Origin: Morchella semilibera | Lineage: Eukaryota; Ascomycota; Pezizomycetes; Pezizales; Morchellaceae | Assembly: GCA_009192285.1 (NCBI GenBank) | Contig: CM018604.1 | Span: 3,640,580 to 3,704,579 of the forward strand | Direction of reading: 5' to 3' | Length of the DNA: 64,000 bases | Shown: positions 12,525-25,021 of the stretch, piece by piece | Position numbering within the stretch: position 1 is the first letter of the stretch | Layout of the letters: every line of letters begins with the position of its first letter | The notes under the pieces: model-generated | The model's input: only the letters and a program-made list of their open reading frames with translations | Told to the model about the DNA's origin: nothing | Database searches by the model: none | Position numbers and translations under genes: made by a program

Positions 12525-15333
12525 TTCGAGAAGAGTGCATATACACTCGCCGCCAAACTTCATGGACGATGACGATAATGACGACCAGGGCACAAACCCG
12601 AGCGAGAGTGCGACCCCCGAGCCGAGAATGATGGGAGGCCACCAACAGATCCCCCGAGTGGGCTCCGACGAGGAGGTGCTGTACCATGGACTGCAGGGAC
12701 TGCTGCCGCAGCTCCCGGCAGAGCACATTCAGAGCCTGCTTACATTTGCGTTGTACCTGTGTGACGACGCGGCCGTTGCGGATAAGGCAAACAATGTGCA
12801 TCTGACCGGGACAGGGGATCTCGGTCACCAGCTAGCAATGATTCGGGAGAAAAGATTGAGGATATGAAGGAGTGGGTGGGCGCCGAGGAGATGGAGAGGG
12901 GACGACAGGTAGGCTTGACGCCGGGACATGGCAAGAAGAAGGATAATGGTGGGGACTCGAACCCGTTCGGGCAGGATGACAGTGGACGATGAGGACCGTG
13001 AGGAGGGCGGCCTTGGGTATGAGGGCATGCAGCCGCTTCCGCCGCCGCCGAGATTGCCGGAGATTGAGAATCTGGATCTTAAGACTGCCGGGATGGATGC
13101 GTTTGGTGGGCGCCAACACGGGTACCAGCATCAGCAGCACCAGCAGCACCACCCGCGGTAGCTACGATATGGGTAGATCGGACCAGACACGAGTCCCACG
13201 CCGACTATCGAGCAGGTTGCGAAGGCACCGAAGGTTGATTTAGAGCTGCAGATGCCACGGCCCGTTCCAAGTGTTCCCGCAATCCGTATCGACCCAAGTG
13301 CTAGAAGAAGACTGTATGGCGATGATGATGCCTCGACAGTTGTCAGCGAGGCCCAATCCAAGGGCGGCGATAATGAGCAAATCGGACAGCCGGGCGCGAC
13401 GCCATTCCCGGTTGGGTATAAGGGCGAGTACGGCTCCCAGAACAGACCTATTGACACTGGCCATGTCTACGATCGTTGCGGCTTCGGGGGGCAATTCCGG
13501 GAGCGATGAGGATGCAGCAAGCTCCGCCGAGATTCCCCAGTTCCTGCACTTGGCGTATGCGGCGCTCGATACGGCCGTCAACAGTCCCAGTCTCGACACA
13601 TATCTCAGCGAGGCAAGACGCGCCCTCGAGAATGTGACCAATCAGCGCCTGCACCAGTTTCCAGACGGAGACCACCAGCGCAGACACCGGAACCAGGCAC
13701 AGACCGCGCAGTTGTACAATACGGGCAGGTTCACGTTTGCCGATATCGAGCGCATGCGAGACGAGTTTGAGCAAGAGGAGGCGAGACGCAAGATGGAGGT
13801 TGATACCGAGATCTACCATATCTTTGAGAACGAGTACGTCGAGGTTGCCTACAAGGACGTCAAGGGGCAGCTCGAGGTCCTCGGCGGCAAGTGGGAGGAA
13901 GTCAGGGTCTGGCTCCTCAGCGCGTCGTCGAGGTCCAGCATCACGGAGGGCACGGCGCTCGAGTACCATCTTCTCCTCGAGGCTATCGACCTGCTGAATA
14001 AGCTCCACATCACGATGGAGGAGCACGAGCATGTGCTTCAGTCGCTGGTGTCGGATCGTAATGCGAGGTACTTGCAGGTTTCGGTGCAGCCGCTGTTGTC
14101 GGTCGGGGAGACGATCAGGGCCGCTGATGCCGAGAGGAGGTTTTGGATGGATGAGAGCGAGAGACAGTTGAGGGGAAGATGGAGGCGGTGAAGAGGGGCA
14201 AGGAACATGAGAAGGGTGTTGATAGGGTCGTTGGAGAGCTCGTGAAGGGCCTTAGGAGTAGGTTCAGGGTTGTCGTCGATGGCGTATATGCTGTGATATT
14301 CCAATTCCGTAAGTACCATCCTGATACGGGTATATATGTGTGTGTGTGCTAATATCCTTGACAGCTCCGAGCGTCTTGCCACAACTATTCCGCCGTTTCT
14401 TTGACGATCATGCCGGTACCAATATCACCTCCCCTGGCCTCCCACAGGATCACGGTGGCTCCCCCGCGTCCACATTCTATAACATTCCCAAGGATGTCCT
14501 ACAGGTGATGGTCGACGCCCGTGCAAACACTTGGTGAAATTGTCGGCCTCATCAAGCTCGCCATGGACTTCCAAAACGCACCGCAGATCCGCGTCTGCGA
14601 AGCCACCACCGCGCTCCAAGTCGCTGAGGAGCACGCCCACAACAATGGCGTCACCGCCCCCGCAGTCACCGCCGAGGCATGTTCGCAGGGCCTCGCCATG
14701 CGCCTCCCGGCCGCACTCAAGCGCGCCCCGCGAGGAGCAGATTGAGCAGGGAGAAAAGGCGATGGGCGAGATGATGGAGGCGTTGCGGAAGCTGCAGAAT
14801 TTCCTCACGGCGGTTAGTGCCAAGGGGGGTAGAATCGAGTTTATGGGCGTGGCACCGCCGCCGATGACGCAGAGTCAGAGTCAGCAAAGTCAGCAGAGTC
14901 ATCAGAGTCATCAGAGTCACCAGAGTGGTGGGCCACAGAGCCAGCAGCAGCATACGCCGCAGGGCCAGCAGCAGCAGCAGCAGCTACCGATTCTGCCGAT
15001 ACAGCAGCAGCCCATGGTGCAGCAGAGTTGGAATGGTGGTGCGGGCGACGGCAGCGGCGAGTGGGGCGCGTATGGTAGGAGTGGGTGGTGGTGTCGGGTT
15101 GGGCGGCGGCGGGGTGGGGCTCAGTGGACAGCCGGGGTTGAGTACGATGATTGGGGGGCTTAGATCTGTAAGTACACTACTTCTATTCGTATACCTACGT
15201 GAGTGATGGCTGATGGAGATTTTTTTTATAGGGACAGATGAGAGGCGGGGGGACAAACAGTTTATTGATCTCGCCTGGGGGGGGATATACTCAGGGTGGG
15301 TACTCGCCCAGTGTGTGGAATAGCCCGTACTAG
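9172..15333 (+). CDS. Large Gln/Pro/Gly-rich protein, frame repeatedly interrupted
   Basis: The start is the ATG at 9172, in good context (ACC before ATG), and opens with a poly-Gln stretch. The N-terminal two thirds are low complexity: poly-Q, poly-G, poly-P and a charged E/R-rich segment encoded around 10.35-10.46 kb. The part encoded from about 12.6 kb is more complex and helical, with an E/R-rich, probably coiled-coil segment encoded at 13.5-14.3 kb and a final Gln/Gly-rich tail. I do not recognise the family. Two introns fit well: 14309-14364 and 15168-15231, both GTAAGT to AG. The end is the TAG at 15331. The coding frame changes near 10.09, 12.45, 12.83, 12.97, 13.16, 13.19, 13.46, 14.17, 14.53, 14.73 and 15.09 kb. 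Between changes the protein reads sensibly with almost no in-frame stops. That pattern fits assembly indels in GC-rich repeats better than an old pseudogene. The gene boundary is inferred. Confidence 0.6.
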
Positions 15334-15688
15334 GAGAGGTAGTCAGTATTCTCGGGGAAAAAAAGTTTTGTAGGATTAGTTTTTTATTTGTTCGATCGGT
15401 TATGTGTGGGATTGATTGGTTTATATGTGATGGCGGAATGTTTTTTTTTTAATAGAGTGTCTAGTTGGTCAGAAAACGGGCGGTAATGGAATAGATTAGT
15501 TTTTGAGTTCTGTTGATTGGCTGTGGGTACAAAGTGCTAGATTGGTGGATTGATTGTAGGGAGAGGGTCTGTGTGGGTGCGAGTGATAACATGTGATTGT
15601 TGGCCCGTTATGTTTTGATGTCTACGAAACGCGGGAAAAGGAAGATCGAGAGTTTGCTCAAAAAAATACTTGACCCCGCATTGCTTGG

Positions 15689-15726
<38 letters not shown>

Positions 15727-18700
15727 CGAGATGGAGAAATTTGTTGGTACTGCATTACCGTAGAGTGTTTACTCCCAGATGATGTACTACATATAGAATA
15801 ATAACTACCAGCGCTCTTGCTTGGGGTTCTACGCGTGGCGTTTGGCTCTAACTACACTCTGGCACTGCTTGCAAGGTATCGTCTAGCTAGTCTGGTCTTC
15901 CGTCGGGGTCTCCGACTACCATATCACCCATGTCTAGCTCCCAAGATATTTGAGAGATGTCACGCCGCGTTACGGGTTGATGTGGCGCGCGTTGTTGTGT
16001 GGCGTGGCGTGTATTGAATTCTTAGGGGGGGGGGGTGCACTAGTCACGCTCCCCAAAAAGCAATTCAGTGTTTAGCCCATGGCCATGAGAGAATAACATT
16101 GAGGGGGGGATCCAGGGGCGGGGGGGGGGGGGGTCTCAGATTGCTTCTCCCGGATTACCCCTTGGGGTCTAAGAAGTCAAAGTGTCTCAGCCCCATATCT
16201 GGTGTTTTTTTTTTTTGTATGATCTAGGAGTAGAGCGCTAGAAGGAAATAACACGAGCCATGCAGCCTACTTCCTGATGCTTGGGTTCGATCGTGGATGC
16301 TATGCTCTATCTATTCCCCGGGTAAGTATGTACATACATGCTTTAGTAGCTTAGCTATGTACTGTGCATCGACATCTAATATCGGCATGCCGTTCCCCCA
16401 GCTCTGTTTCGTTACCCATACCCGGTGCGGTGCGGTGCCAGGGGTGCCTTGTGTGCGCGGTATTATTGGGACCCGGGAAACCTTGTCTTCAACTAACTAT
16501 GTACTCTACCTCTTGCAATTGTTTGAACAGGATTTCTTTTCTTTTCTTTTTCTTCTTTTTTGCCCCATCACATCACCATGTCTGATCCACGCGTCCTGTC
16601 GTTCGTTCGTGATGGGGGTGGTGCTCTAGAACTATCTTCTTGTGCTTTTCCACGAGGAAATGTAGGGAGGGCATACCTACACCGCGCGTGGTGGTGGTGG
16701 GGGGTGGGGGTGATACACAAGTCATTAGCTTATCCCATCCCATCCCATCCCATCCCATCCCTAAAAGTCAAGAGCAGCCAGAGCCAAATGCAAATCGCCA
16801 AGGATCCACACGCTTCTAATCTTAGGTCTGCATTCTACACTAGCTCTAGAGCCTTTCCCGATCGAGACCACTCACACCCCCCCCAAAAAAGCGTCGTCGT
16901 CGTCGTCGTCTACTGCGCCATTCAGCTTCGATCTCGCTAGTACTACATGTAGCAGCTATCTATCAGGGCAGGGGAGGGTGTTGATTCAGAATTTTTTTTT
17001 TTAATTTTGATTTTGGTTTTCCCCCCTCATCGTACACACACAACACGATGCGCGAGATGATGAACAAACGTAGTGGTGGTGGTGCTGTTGTGTTGTGTAA
17101 TTCATCAGGTGTCACTCGGCCTTGGCGGCGCGGCTCCTTTTGTTTTGTTTTCGGGGGGTCGGTGCCGTATTAGGTATTTACATGTAGATTGAAACTCGCC
17201 ATATATATATGAATGGATAAACGAAAGAGAAAAAAAAAAAAGAAAAAAAAAACTAACATTGTTATCTAAAGATATGTAGATATCGGGGTGGGGGAGAAGA
17301 CTAAAGCCGAACCTACGACGTACTACAACGAGGGAAAAAAAAAAAAAAAAAAAAAAAGAGGATTCGAAAATTAGAAGTGCGTACGTATACAGAAAAGACC
17401 AAATCTATCTACATACATACCCAAGTACATACATCTAGAGTAATTCACTGTGGGGGCCCCGATTCTTTTATTTTATTTTTACTTTTATTTTATTTTTCAG
17501 CGGCTGTTTGCGAAAAGGATAAAAAAAAAAAAGTTGCCTTTGTATGGTTCTGGTAGGCTGAGCCCAGTTGTTCCCTTTTTCGACAAAACACATTTAAGGT
17601 GGGGAGCGGGGGGGGGGGGGGATGCAGCTAGCTAGAGTACTCTAACTGCATATAAGGGTCTGCTTCTTCTAGACGTATCAGCTCGCTAGGGCTGTAGTAG
17701 TAGCTAGGTAGGGTAAAAAAAAAATATGTATATTCTACTTGCCTACATACTGCCCTTTATTGCAAAATGACTCTGGCCCCAAACACTGTGTGCTTGCTTA
17801 AATTAGACTGGGGGTGGGTGGGTGTCTTGTGTGAGTAGCTCGTAAAATCCGAGATCGACGAAGCCACATCGAGCGACGGTACCAACAGGTGGAGCAGGTA
17901 CATGTAGGTACATGATACATGAACCTATATCGCCAATATTCTACTTAATGGAAATATAGTGTCTCTCTTTTAAATCACGGTAAAGACATGGATCACTCTT
18001 GCGTTATCGTTTCTAACTGGCAGTTACCGCGGTGGTTCCCAACTGTCTGTTGATTATGTACCTACATCTAGTTAGTCTGCGAAGCGCAAGCGCGCATCCG
18101 CAGAGACAAGAAACTAATTAATTATCGGTCTCTCACCTATTATATCCTCAGCGCAGGTCGTACTTCTACGAGAAAGTTTCAATTCCCATCCGCACTCTCC
18201 TTCTCCCTCTCTTCCTCCGATGGGCCATGTGCCGACCTCGAAGTCAACGTCGGCCCAGCAATACGCCCACATCACATCAACGTCAAAAGTGCACGCCGGC
18301 GCGGAACGGCGCGGCGTGCGCGCTCGATCTAAAACTCCTTTCTGGTCCCTGCGTAAATTCTTACACCAGCCGACGCCATACCGCACAGCGGCCATGTCAT
18401 GTCGCCGCGTCGTCATCAGTTAAAGATGTAGGAGCACAGTCTCTGCAGGCAGGCAGGCAGGCAGACAGACAAGTGTGAAAATTGGGATTCAAACTCCCGT
18501 GCGCGCGCACGTGAAGGTCTTGCGGTTTGAAGCTTAAGGGGTCGGAAAATCCCCACAAAAGTGGAGAAGGAAGGAGGGAGAAAAAAAAGTCAAAGGTGAA
18601 GGAAAAGTGGAGGGCTGCGGATTCTGCGGGACCCGGATCACGGCCTGGGTGCGGTTCTTGATTAGTGGTTGTTCATGGCCATTGTGTAAGATGAGACCAT

Positions 18701-20719
18701 GACCAGACTGTCGCCAATGGCAGTGACGTGCAAATAGGTTGTGTGTTGAAAAGAAAAAAAAAAGGGTACAAAAAGAAGGTGAAGAGATGACATGGAGGGA
18801 GAGGGCATACATAGCAGATTCGCGATCCACCTGCATCATGTGTGTATAAACCGGACGAACTTCCAAAGGGGGAGTATGCCTATCCTCCCTCCTTGAAACC
18901 TAACGGTAGAGTTTTGCAAGATATGTTTCAAAGGTAAATTTCCTTTGGTGCGCGGGGATCGATAAACATTGCCGGTATCCTAAAAAAAAAGTTCTCTCTC
19001 GGAGAAACCCTGTGACTGCAGCAGTGCGCAGATCAGTAAACCCATTCACAAACTAGCACTCGGCCCCTCATAAGCTACTATTTGCATCCCACCACATCCT
19101 CACAACGGCACGCGATCGGCGAAGACGTGTATGTAGGTAGCTAGAAGCTAGAGTTGTCGGTAGATATTCTGTCAGGATCCCCACCCCTCCTACAATGTAG
19201 GTATGGTACATAGGTGGGGCAGCTAGTTTATTGGTTCCCATGGCCCCTCTCTACTTGCACGTACGTAGTTACACGACTATGCTGCAAAGTAAAAAGCAAC
19301 TAGACTTTGCCCTATCACTCACTCAGCCTAGCCTTGGCACGAGTCAACCCCTCAATTGTAAGCAAGCAGACGCTTTTCCCAATTGAAAGGGAGGACGGGA
19401 ATCTGCGTCTACCTTCCTCAAATTTCTTACCCCCCTCCCCGCTTCTATCTGTATGTAAATCGGGTAGGAGAGTATTGATATCCTGGTCCTTGGATCATTA
19501 GATTTAATCTCAGAGGCCACCCTCATTGAACTGGAGAGCATTGGCTTGGCATTCCAGAGAAGAGAGGGGTCACGGGCCGGCAGTAAAAGAGGACGGTTGA
19601 TCATGCTGGCTGCCTATATCATGAACGAGAGGAATATGATGATGCTGAATATGATGACGAAGGGTGCAGTGTATGCCCATGCATCAAGGGCACTGATTGA
19701 CTGCTGTTAATTGCCTGCGTATTTCAAGACATTTATTTGTACTTCCCACTCCAACAATTTTTTTGACCAATGATTTCAAATTAGCCTGATGCTTCATGGA
19801 ATCCACCACCAATCATGCGTTGGTCAAAATAATTAAAGTTAATCTCTACATGTGTAGAGATGTTAACGTCCTATATAATCAGCAAGGATAAAATATGAAG
19901 CGAGGGTAAAGGTCCATGGCGAACCAACACGTGGAGAGGGTAGGTACTGTTATAGATATGTCATTCTTCGTGATTCGTGATTCCGGACTCGCGGTATCTC
20001 TTGTTGCCCATGTCTCCCTTCCCCTCGGGTTTTCTTTTTTGTTTCACGGCGTCCCGTTATTTCATCGGTTCGTTCCGGCCCGTCTCCTGTTGGCCCAAAC
20101 CGCGCGCCTATGTAAGAGGTGGTAGCCAGTACTTGGTTGGCATGTAGGTACTCTACTTAAGGCACCACAAACCACAAACAGGGGCATCGAATGAAATAGA
20201 TGCATGCAACTTTTTCGTCTCCCGTGCTCGCACACACACACACACAAGTCGACCGTCTTATATTGCTCGAACGACATCGCACCCTGACAATCTTTTTTCC
20301 CCGCACTTGAATCCATTCCCTCTTGCTGTTAGGTATTTAGTAATTTTGCTTTTTCCTCGGCAACGGGCCGATGTCAAATCAGCTCCAAATCGGAACCCCG
20401 GCCTAAGGTAGTTTCTTTTCAGCTGTGTCTTGGCGATTTTTTAATGGACATATCATCTGCTTCCTGCTTCCACCCCCCCCACACCTCCGCCGTTGCAGAT
20501 TATTCTGTTCTATTCTGTTCTGTTTTCCGTTCCTGAGCTGGGAAAGAAGGATCGAACATTCAGCCTTTATTCTTTCTGCCTTCCAGATTGATCTTCCACA
20601 TCCCCTACGCCAAAAAGGAAAGCGACAAAGCACAGTAATAAAGCAAATTACGAGTACTCGAGCCACAGGAGGAGAGATACAACACACCAGGAGGCATCGA
20701 TCCAGCAAGACGGATCCTT
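15334..20719. other. Long intergenic region, no gene seen
   Basis: More than 5 kb without a supportable gene. It contains long homopolymers (a run of about 36 A near 15690-15725, A runs near 17336-17357, G runs near 16120-16132), a CATCC microsatellite (about 16737-16760), a GCAG run (about 18447-18470) and three TACATGTA copies (16944, 17179, 17899). The first few hundred bases should hold the 3' untranslated region of the upstream gene. Scattered short open frames look random. Confidence 0.55.
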
Positions 20720-21170
20720 ATGGTATTTTCGCGCTGGTTCGTGTATCAGGACGAGGGCAAGAGGCGAAAGACCTCGAAGGTCTCCCAGGTCTCCGAGATT
20801 TCTCATGTCACCGAGGTCTCTCAAATCTCTCAGGGTTCTTCAGGTCGATTGGTGGCGCGAGCAGGTAGACGGGATCTCGAAAAACCACTTCCACCGCTAC
20901 CAGTAAGTATACATACCTGCTGATATACTTTATTGTTAAGTTGTGAGCTCTCGCTTGATTACATATACTTTTTTTCTCCCCCTTTCTCCCCAGCTGTTGA
21001 CTTAAGGACCCTTTTAGCACCAGAGGCATAGGCCTATAAGGGAAACATATAGCCTACCACCAACACCTTCTGCACCAAATCCGAGGAGATGGTCAACACC
21101 TAAATTAACACCGAAACCAAAACCGAAGAAAAGGCCATGGAGGATGATTTTATGCCCGTGTTGTACATAA
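20720..21170 (+). CDS. Small basic Pro-rich protein, two exons (111 aa)
   Basis: I join exon 1 at 20720-20902 (61 codons) to exon 2 at 21018-21170 (51 codons including TAA). The intron, 20903-21017, has a GTAAGT donor, a pyrimidine tract and a TTTTAG acceptor. Both junctions are phase 0, and the joined frame is open throughout. The product starts MVFSRWFVYQ and has a Ser/Val/Gln-rich middle. It continues with a Lys/Arg/Pro-rich tail and ends MILCPCCT. The terminal Cys-Pro-Cys-Cys group could be lipidated, which is a guess. There is no signal peptide and no family I recognise. Support comes from the clean phase-0 splice and from composition that stays alike on both sides of the intron. A shorter alternative using the CAG at 20991-20993 would stop after three codons. 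Confidence 0.45.
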
Positions 21171-22768
21171 AATATTAGATATTTCCTTTTAATTTTTGTT
21201 TCCTTTCTGTTATTCACTCTCTTGGGGTTTCCTTTGTTTTTTTCTTTAATCTCTTGTTCGTTCGGTAATCTGGGGCCTTATCGGAGGTCTAATATTCAGT
21301 GCTGGCTGGCTGGCTGGCTGGCTGGTTGCGTGGAGTGGGTGGATTGCGATTGTTTTTTCCTTTTTTTTTTTTTTTTTTTTTGTTGACGAGATATGATACC
21401 ATTTCTTTTTTTCCTTCCGTTTCCCCTGTAACATCAGGAACACAGCTGATATTTTGAAGCAACCCCCCCGCAATTTTTCAATCTTTCTATTGTCTTCTTT
21501 TTCTTGTTCCATGTAGCTTTGTCCTTCACCGCGCGCGCTGGAGGTACGATGACGCTTTTTCTAAACTCCTTCAGGTGTGTGACAGGGGACCGACAAGGAT
21601 AGGGCTAGTCGTTATCAACGCCAAGACAGAAGCCTATCAGGAAAGTCCGTGCACAGCATCCTACCTATTATTAGTCGAGGTGCCGGTTAGGTAAGGTGCC
21701 TTTTTTACTAATCAGCGCTGTGACGTGACGTGACAGGTGGCTAAGCTGCCGACAAAAAATGTTGGTCCTGATTCAGTTCTCGATCGGTCCGAGGGAAAAA
21801 TTATGAGTCGAGAACTTACGAGTTGAAGCACATTTAGCGAGGAAGTGCAATTATTCTGTGCGTTCTTAGCAGAGATATGAGTGGTGTGTTTGGATGCACA
21901 GGCTCTCACTCACCTAGTAGGACAGTTGCCCTAGCCTTACTTCTAAGGCAACACTTTGGTTGGACCTGAGGAGTGGAAGAAACAAAAGTCCATTGAAGTA
22001 AGATAAGATAAGGGGACGAGCGGGGGAAATGTCTTTTTATCAATGACAGTCATCCTTCATGATATATGACGATGCCTTGTGCGAATGTTGAGGGTATGTT
22101 TGTATCCGGATATGACAAACCAATCCCTTCCATATTAGAGAAGGGGGAATTAAGAGAATAAAATATACCGAGATAAGCCAGGTCGTCCTATCACTGAGGA
22201 GGGATGGAAAAGGAAGAGAGAAGTTGCCCTCTTTATCCAGCTCAGTAGCACTAAGAAGAAACATTTAGTCATCAAGAGTATGACAAGTAATATAAGAAAT
22301 TAAACTTTGAGGTCCTGAAAGATGAACTTCAACCCGTGACGGCTAGGCACGGAGTTTTTTGTTGGCGTTGCAACGGCTGAAGAAATCACGACACCTAACC
22401 AACTCCTTTACAGTATCAGAGTGGAATACGGATTCGCTGCGGCATTCCCGTAAATGAGCCAGTAATGTAGTAAGAAACGGTATTAATGGTTTGACTCGGT
22501 ACTTGTCACTACACGGCAATGAATCCCCCCCCTTTTTTTCTTTTTTTCATCGTACGTTTACCGCATTTATTAATTCAGCCGAAACCTCTATTTACAAATG
22601 CGTAGGAAAGACAAAGATCATGCACTGTTAACATGACAATTCCCGTACTGGTAACTCATCGACTGGCTCTTTTACCGCCGATCACTCACTAGATAGACAT
22701 CCCCTTCCCTTACTTAAAAAATATGGCCGACTGGGTGTCCACCTATAGCACGACCACTCCCGGAGAGT
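21171..22768. other. Intergenic, no gene seen
   Basis: No supportable gene. It includes a GGCT microsatellite (about 21301-21325) and a long T run (about 21359-21381). The left part should contain the 3' untranslated region of the small gene ending at 21170. Confidence 0.5.
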
Positions 22769-23986
22769 CTACAAGACGGAATAAATAGCGCCGAGGACTA
22801 AAAATCTCCAAGCGATTCCAATTCTCAAGGAAATGCTCGAGTTCATCTGCACCCCAAGTCTCGGAAGTGCAGTGAAGCCTGCCTTCCCCCATGATTCAGG
22901 TTGCACAGTGCTCGAGGCTTGAGAGCCTGGTTTGAGAAAGCTGCTACCTGAGGAATGGCCAGTCGGAGTGGGATATAAAAAGCCAGAACCTACAGGTGCG
23001 AGACTTAGCACGGTAAATAATAAAGAAATACACCGACAAAGAATAAACAAAACACTAAAGGGAGGACCGTGGACGTTTTTGTGCCATGCGTTGACCTAGA
23101 AAGTTTGGCCAGACATGCCCGGGGAAATATAGATATATTGAAGGTTTTGTTTTTCAAGACAAGGAGAGAAGGGGTAAAGGTACCTTGGGAAGCTTGAGGA
23201 GGGACTGAGGTTGAGAAGGCGCCATTAGTGAGAGATTGTGGACTTGTTGGGTCCAATAATTTAGGGGATGGCGGGGGTGGTAATACCGATGTTTCAATCG
23301 GTGGGGGGATTAGTGGTCTTGTTGGATCGGATGGCGGCGGTAGCGGTGATGGGGGAGGAGTATTAGTAGAACCAGCACGGGAAGGAGGAGGGGAAGGTGG
23401 AAGCGAAGGGTTATTTTGGGTTTGTGGAGGTGGAGGTGGAGGTGGAGCAATGCTAGTAGTGGCTGGGGGGTTCTATGTTGGCTTAGTGTCAGCAGCATTT
23501 GGAGAAGATGGCGGTGGTGGTGGGAAATCGTAATTGTAGTACTAATCTGCATAGTCTCAGACTGTGGCAGTGGTGGAGGAGGAGGAGAAAGCGAAGGAGG
23601 AGATGGTGGTGATGGTGATGGTAGTTCAATCGATTTTATTACCTCTTCTTCGCCGGTGCTATCACCAGTGTCCCATCCGCAGATCTCGACCGTAGCCCTC
23701 TTATAAGACACTGGGGTCCGGAGGAAATGAGCATTTATACTCCCACAAGAAGAAAGATTAACATACATGGTCCCCAACCCGTTACACAGGCCTTATTTAG
23801 GCAATCCTCGACGCTTCTCCGAAACCCACTGCTTTCACAAATACACCCCCAATCATTTGGCTTACTACAGTCTTCCGGGTAGTCTGCGGTCTCGCGAGTT
23901 ACGATGCAGTTGTGGGCACATGGCTTGCACGTCGTTGAAGGGATAAGGAGTGTAGCAATGAAGACAAACAATATTCGAACGAACAT
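22769..23986 (-). CDS. CFEM-domain protein, probably GPI-anchored
   Basis: Exon 1 (23986-23767) begins MFVRILFVFIATLL, a clear signal peptide of about 20 residues. The intron 23766-23711 (56 nt, GTATGT to CAG) joins at phase 1 to exon 2 from 23710. The joined sequence gives the eight-cysteine CFEM pattern: Cys 23, 27, 40, 48, 50, 62, 67 and 84. It includes the DWGCIC motif, whose Asp precedes the fourth cysteine as in haem-binding CFEM proteins. A Ser/Pro-rich stalk follows. The last exon probably begins after an acceptor near 22995 and ends at 22769 with a hydrophobic tail (WRFLVLGAIYSVL) that suits a GPI signal. The splicing of the Pro-rich middle, about 23000-23560, could not be resolved; at least one more intron is needed. 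CFEM proteins act at the cell surface in haem/iron uptake, adhesion or as effectors; which applies here is unknown. Confidence 0.65.
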
Positions 23987-24568
23987 CTTTTATGTTCTTT
24001 GTTTATGATAGGACACGAGTGTTGATTTTGGTAGATTTTTCGGGGGGAAAGGTTTGAGCGGAGGGCCTAGCTCGTGTAAATGCATATGTTGCAGGCAATC
24101 GCTCAGGTAAAATAGAATTTGCTGTGCCAAAAAAAAAGGAGGGAGGGTAACGGGACAAATGTAGAATACATTCAATCAGCGGGGAGCCCATTTACTATTC
24201 CTATACTAAACTTATCAAAGAAGTCGTTTTTTCTGGGCTCGGGCACCGGTGACTACATGTATCTCATTTTTTCGAAGCAGGTTTGCGATTTAAGGTATTT
24301 CGGCTCTAGATTGATATACAGACTACATCCATGTTTGGAACTACTAGTATTTTCAGTTCAAAATAAAAATGAGATATTTCTGTGTAGTTTCTTGATTTCT
24401 GAATAAATTCTCTAGTTAAATTCTTTGGTGTACGTGTTTTCACTTTCTATGGGCACTAGATACCCTCATGCCTGAACCGTAAGGTGAGCAGCAAGCTATG
24501 GACACGACACTAATCCTGAACTAACCACTAATATAGAAACCTACATACTATGCAAATTCGGGTGTCAC
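23987..24568. other. Intergenic between two minus-strand genes
   Basis: This holds the upstream region of the CFEM gene and the downstream region of the coiled-coil gene. One TACATGTA lies at 24254. I see no further gene. Confidence 0.5.
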
Positions 24569-25021
24569 TCAAATATCTTGATTGACCTTACCCTCCACAT
24601 CTTCATTCGGTCCGATATTTTCCAGGTCATTCCCCTCAACACTCTTACCCTTTCTCTCCGCCTCTTCCTGAAACTTCTCCCACTCCTTTGCCGCCGCTAA
24701 ATTGCGCCGGGCGGCTCTTAAAGCAGCCGTATATTTGACCCTGTCTTTCTCCGCCACGTTTCTGCCCCCCTCCAGTCTCCTAATATTCCCCGAAATCACG
24801 GTGTAAGCTGGCCACCATACATCTTCCCTCCCACTCTGGTTGTATGCGGTGTTTAGAACGGTGATCCTGTCGATTTCGCGCTCGAGGACGGGTTCAATTT
24901 GACTGAGTTCAGCCTGGGAGGACGCAAGGGCGTCTTCACAGGATTTAACACGGGCTTCGAGGATCCCAATGCTAGAGGAAGGTTGTACTGCCTTCGGAGG
25001 CGTCAAGCGCTGGGTGTACAT
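24569..25021 (-). CDS. Small coiled-coil hypothetical protein (150 aa)
   Basis: A single open frame reads MYTQRLTPPKAVQP and runs to the TAA at 24569. The frame extends upstream to an ATG at 25156, but that 45-residue extension is Ile/Pro/Leu-rich and unlike the body, so I favour the ATG at 25021. From about residue 18 the protein is strongly helical and rich in Glu, Ala, Arg and Lys, with heptad-like spacing over roughly residues 18-125. It ends in an acidic tail. No signal peptide, membrane segment or known family is visible. It may be a lineage-restricted gene; similar small helical proteins are common in ascomycetes. Confidence 0.5.
   Translation of the reverse strand: MYTQRLTPPKAVQPSSSIGILEARVKSCEDALASSQAELSQIEPVLEREIDRITVLNTAYNQSGREDVWWPAYTVISGNIRRLEGGRNVAEKDRVKYTAALRAARRNLAAAKEWEKFQEEAERKGKSVEGNDLENIGPNEDVEGKVNQDI

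Noticed and set aside
12421-12535. CAG tract as a CRISPR or satellite array
   Set aside because: It is a trinucleotide repeat coding poly-Gln within a gene, with no spacers.
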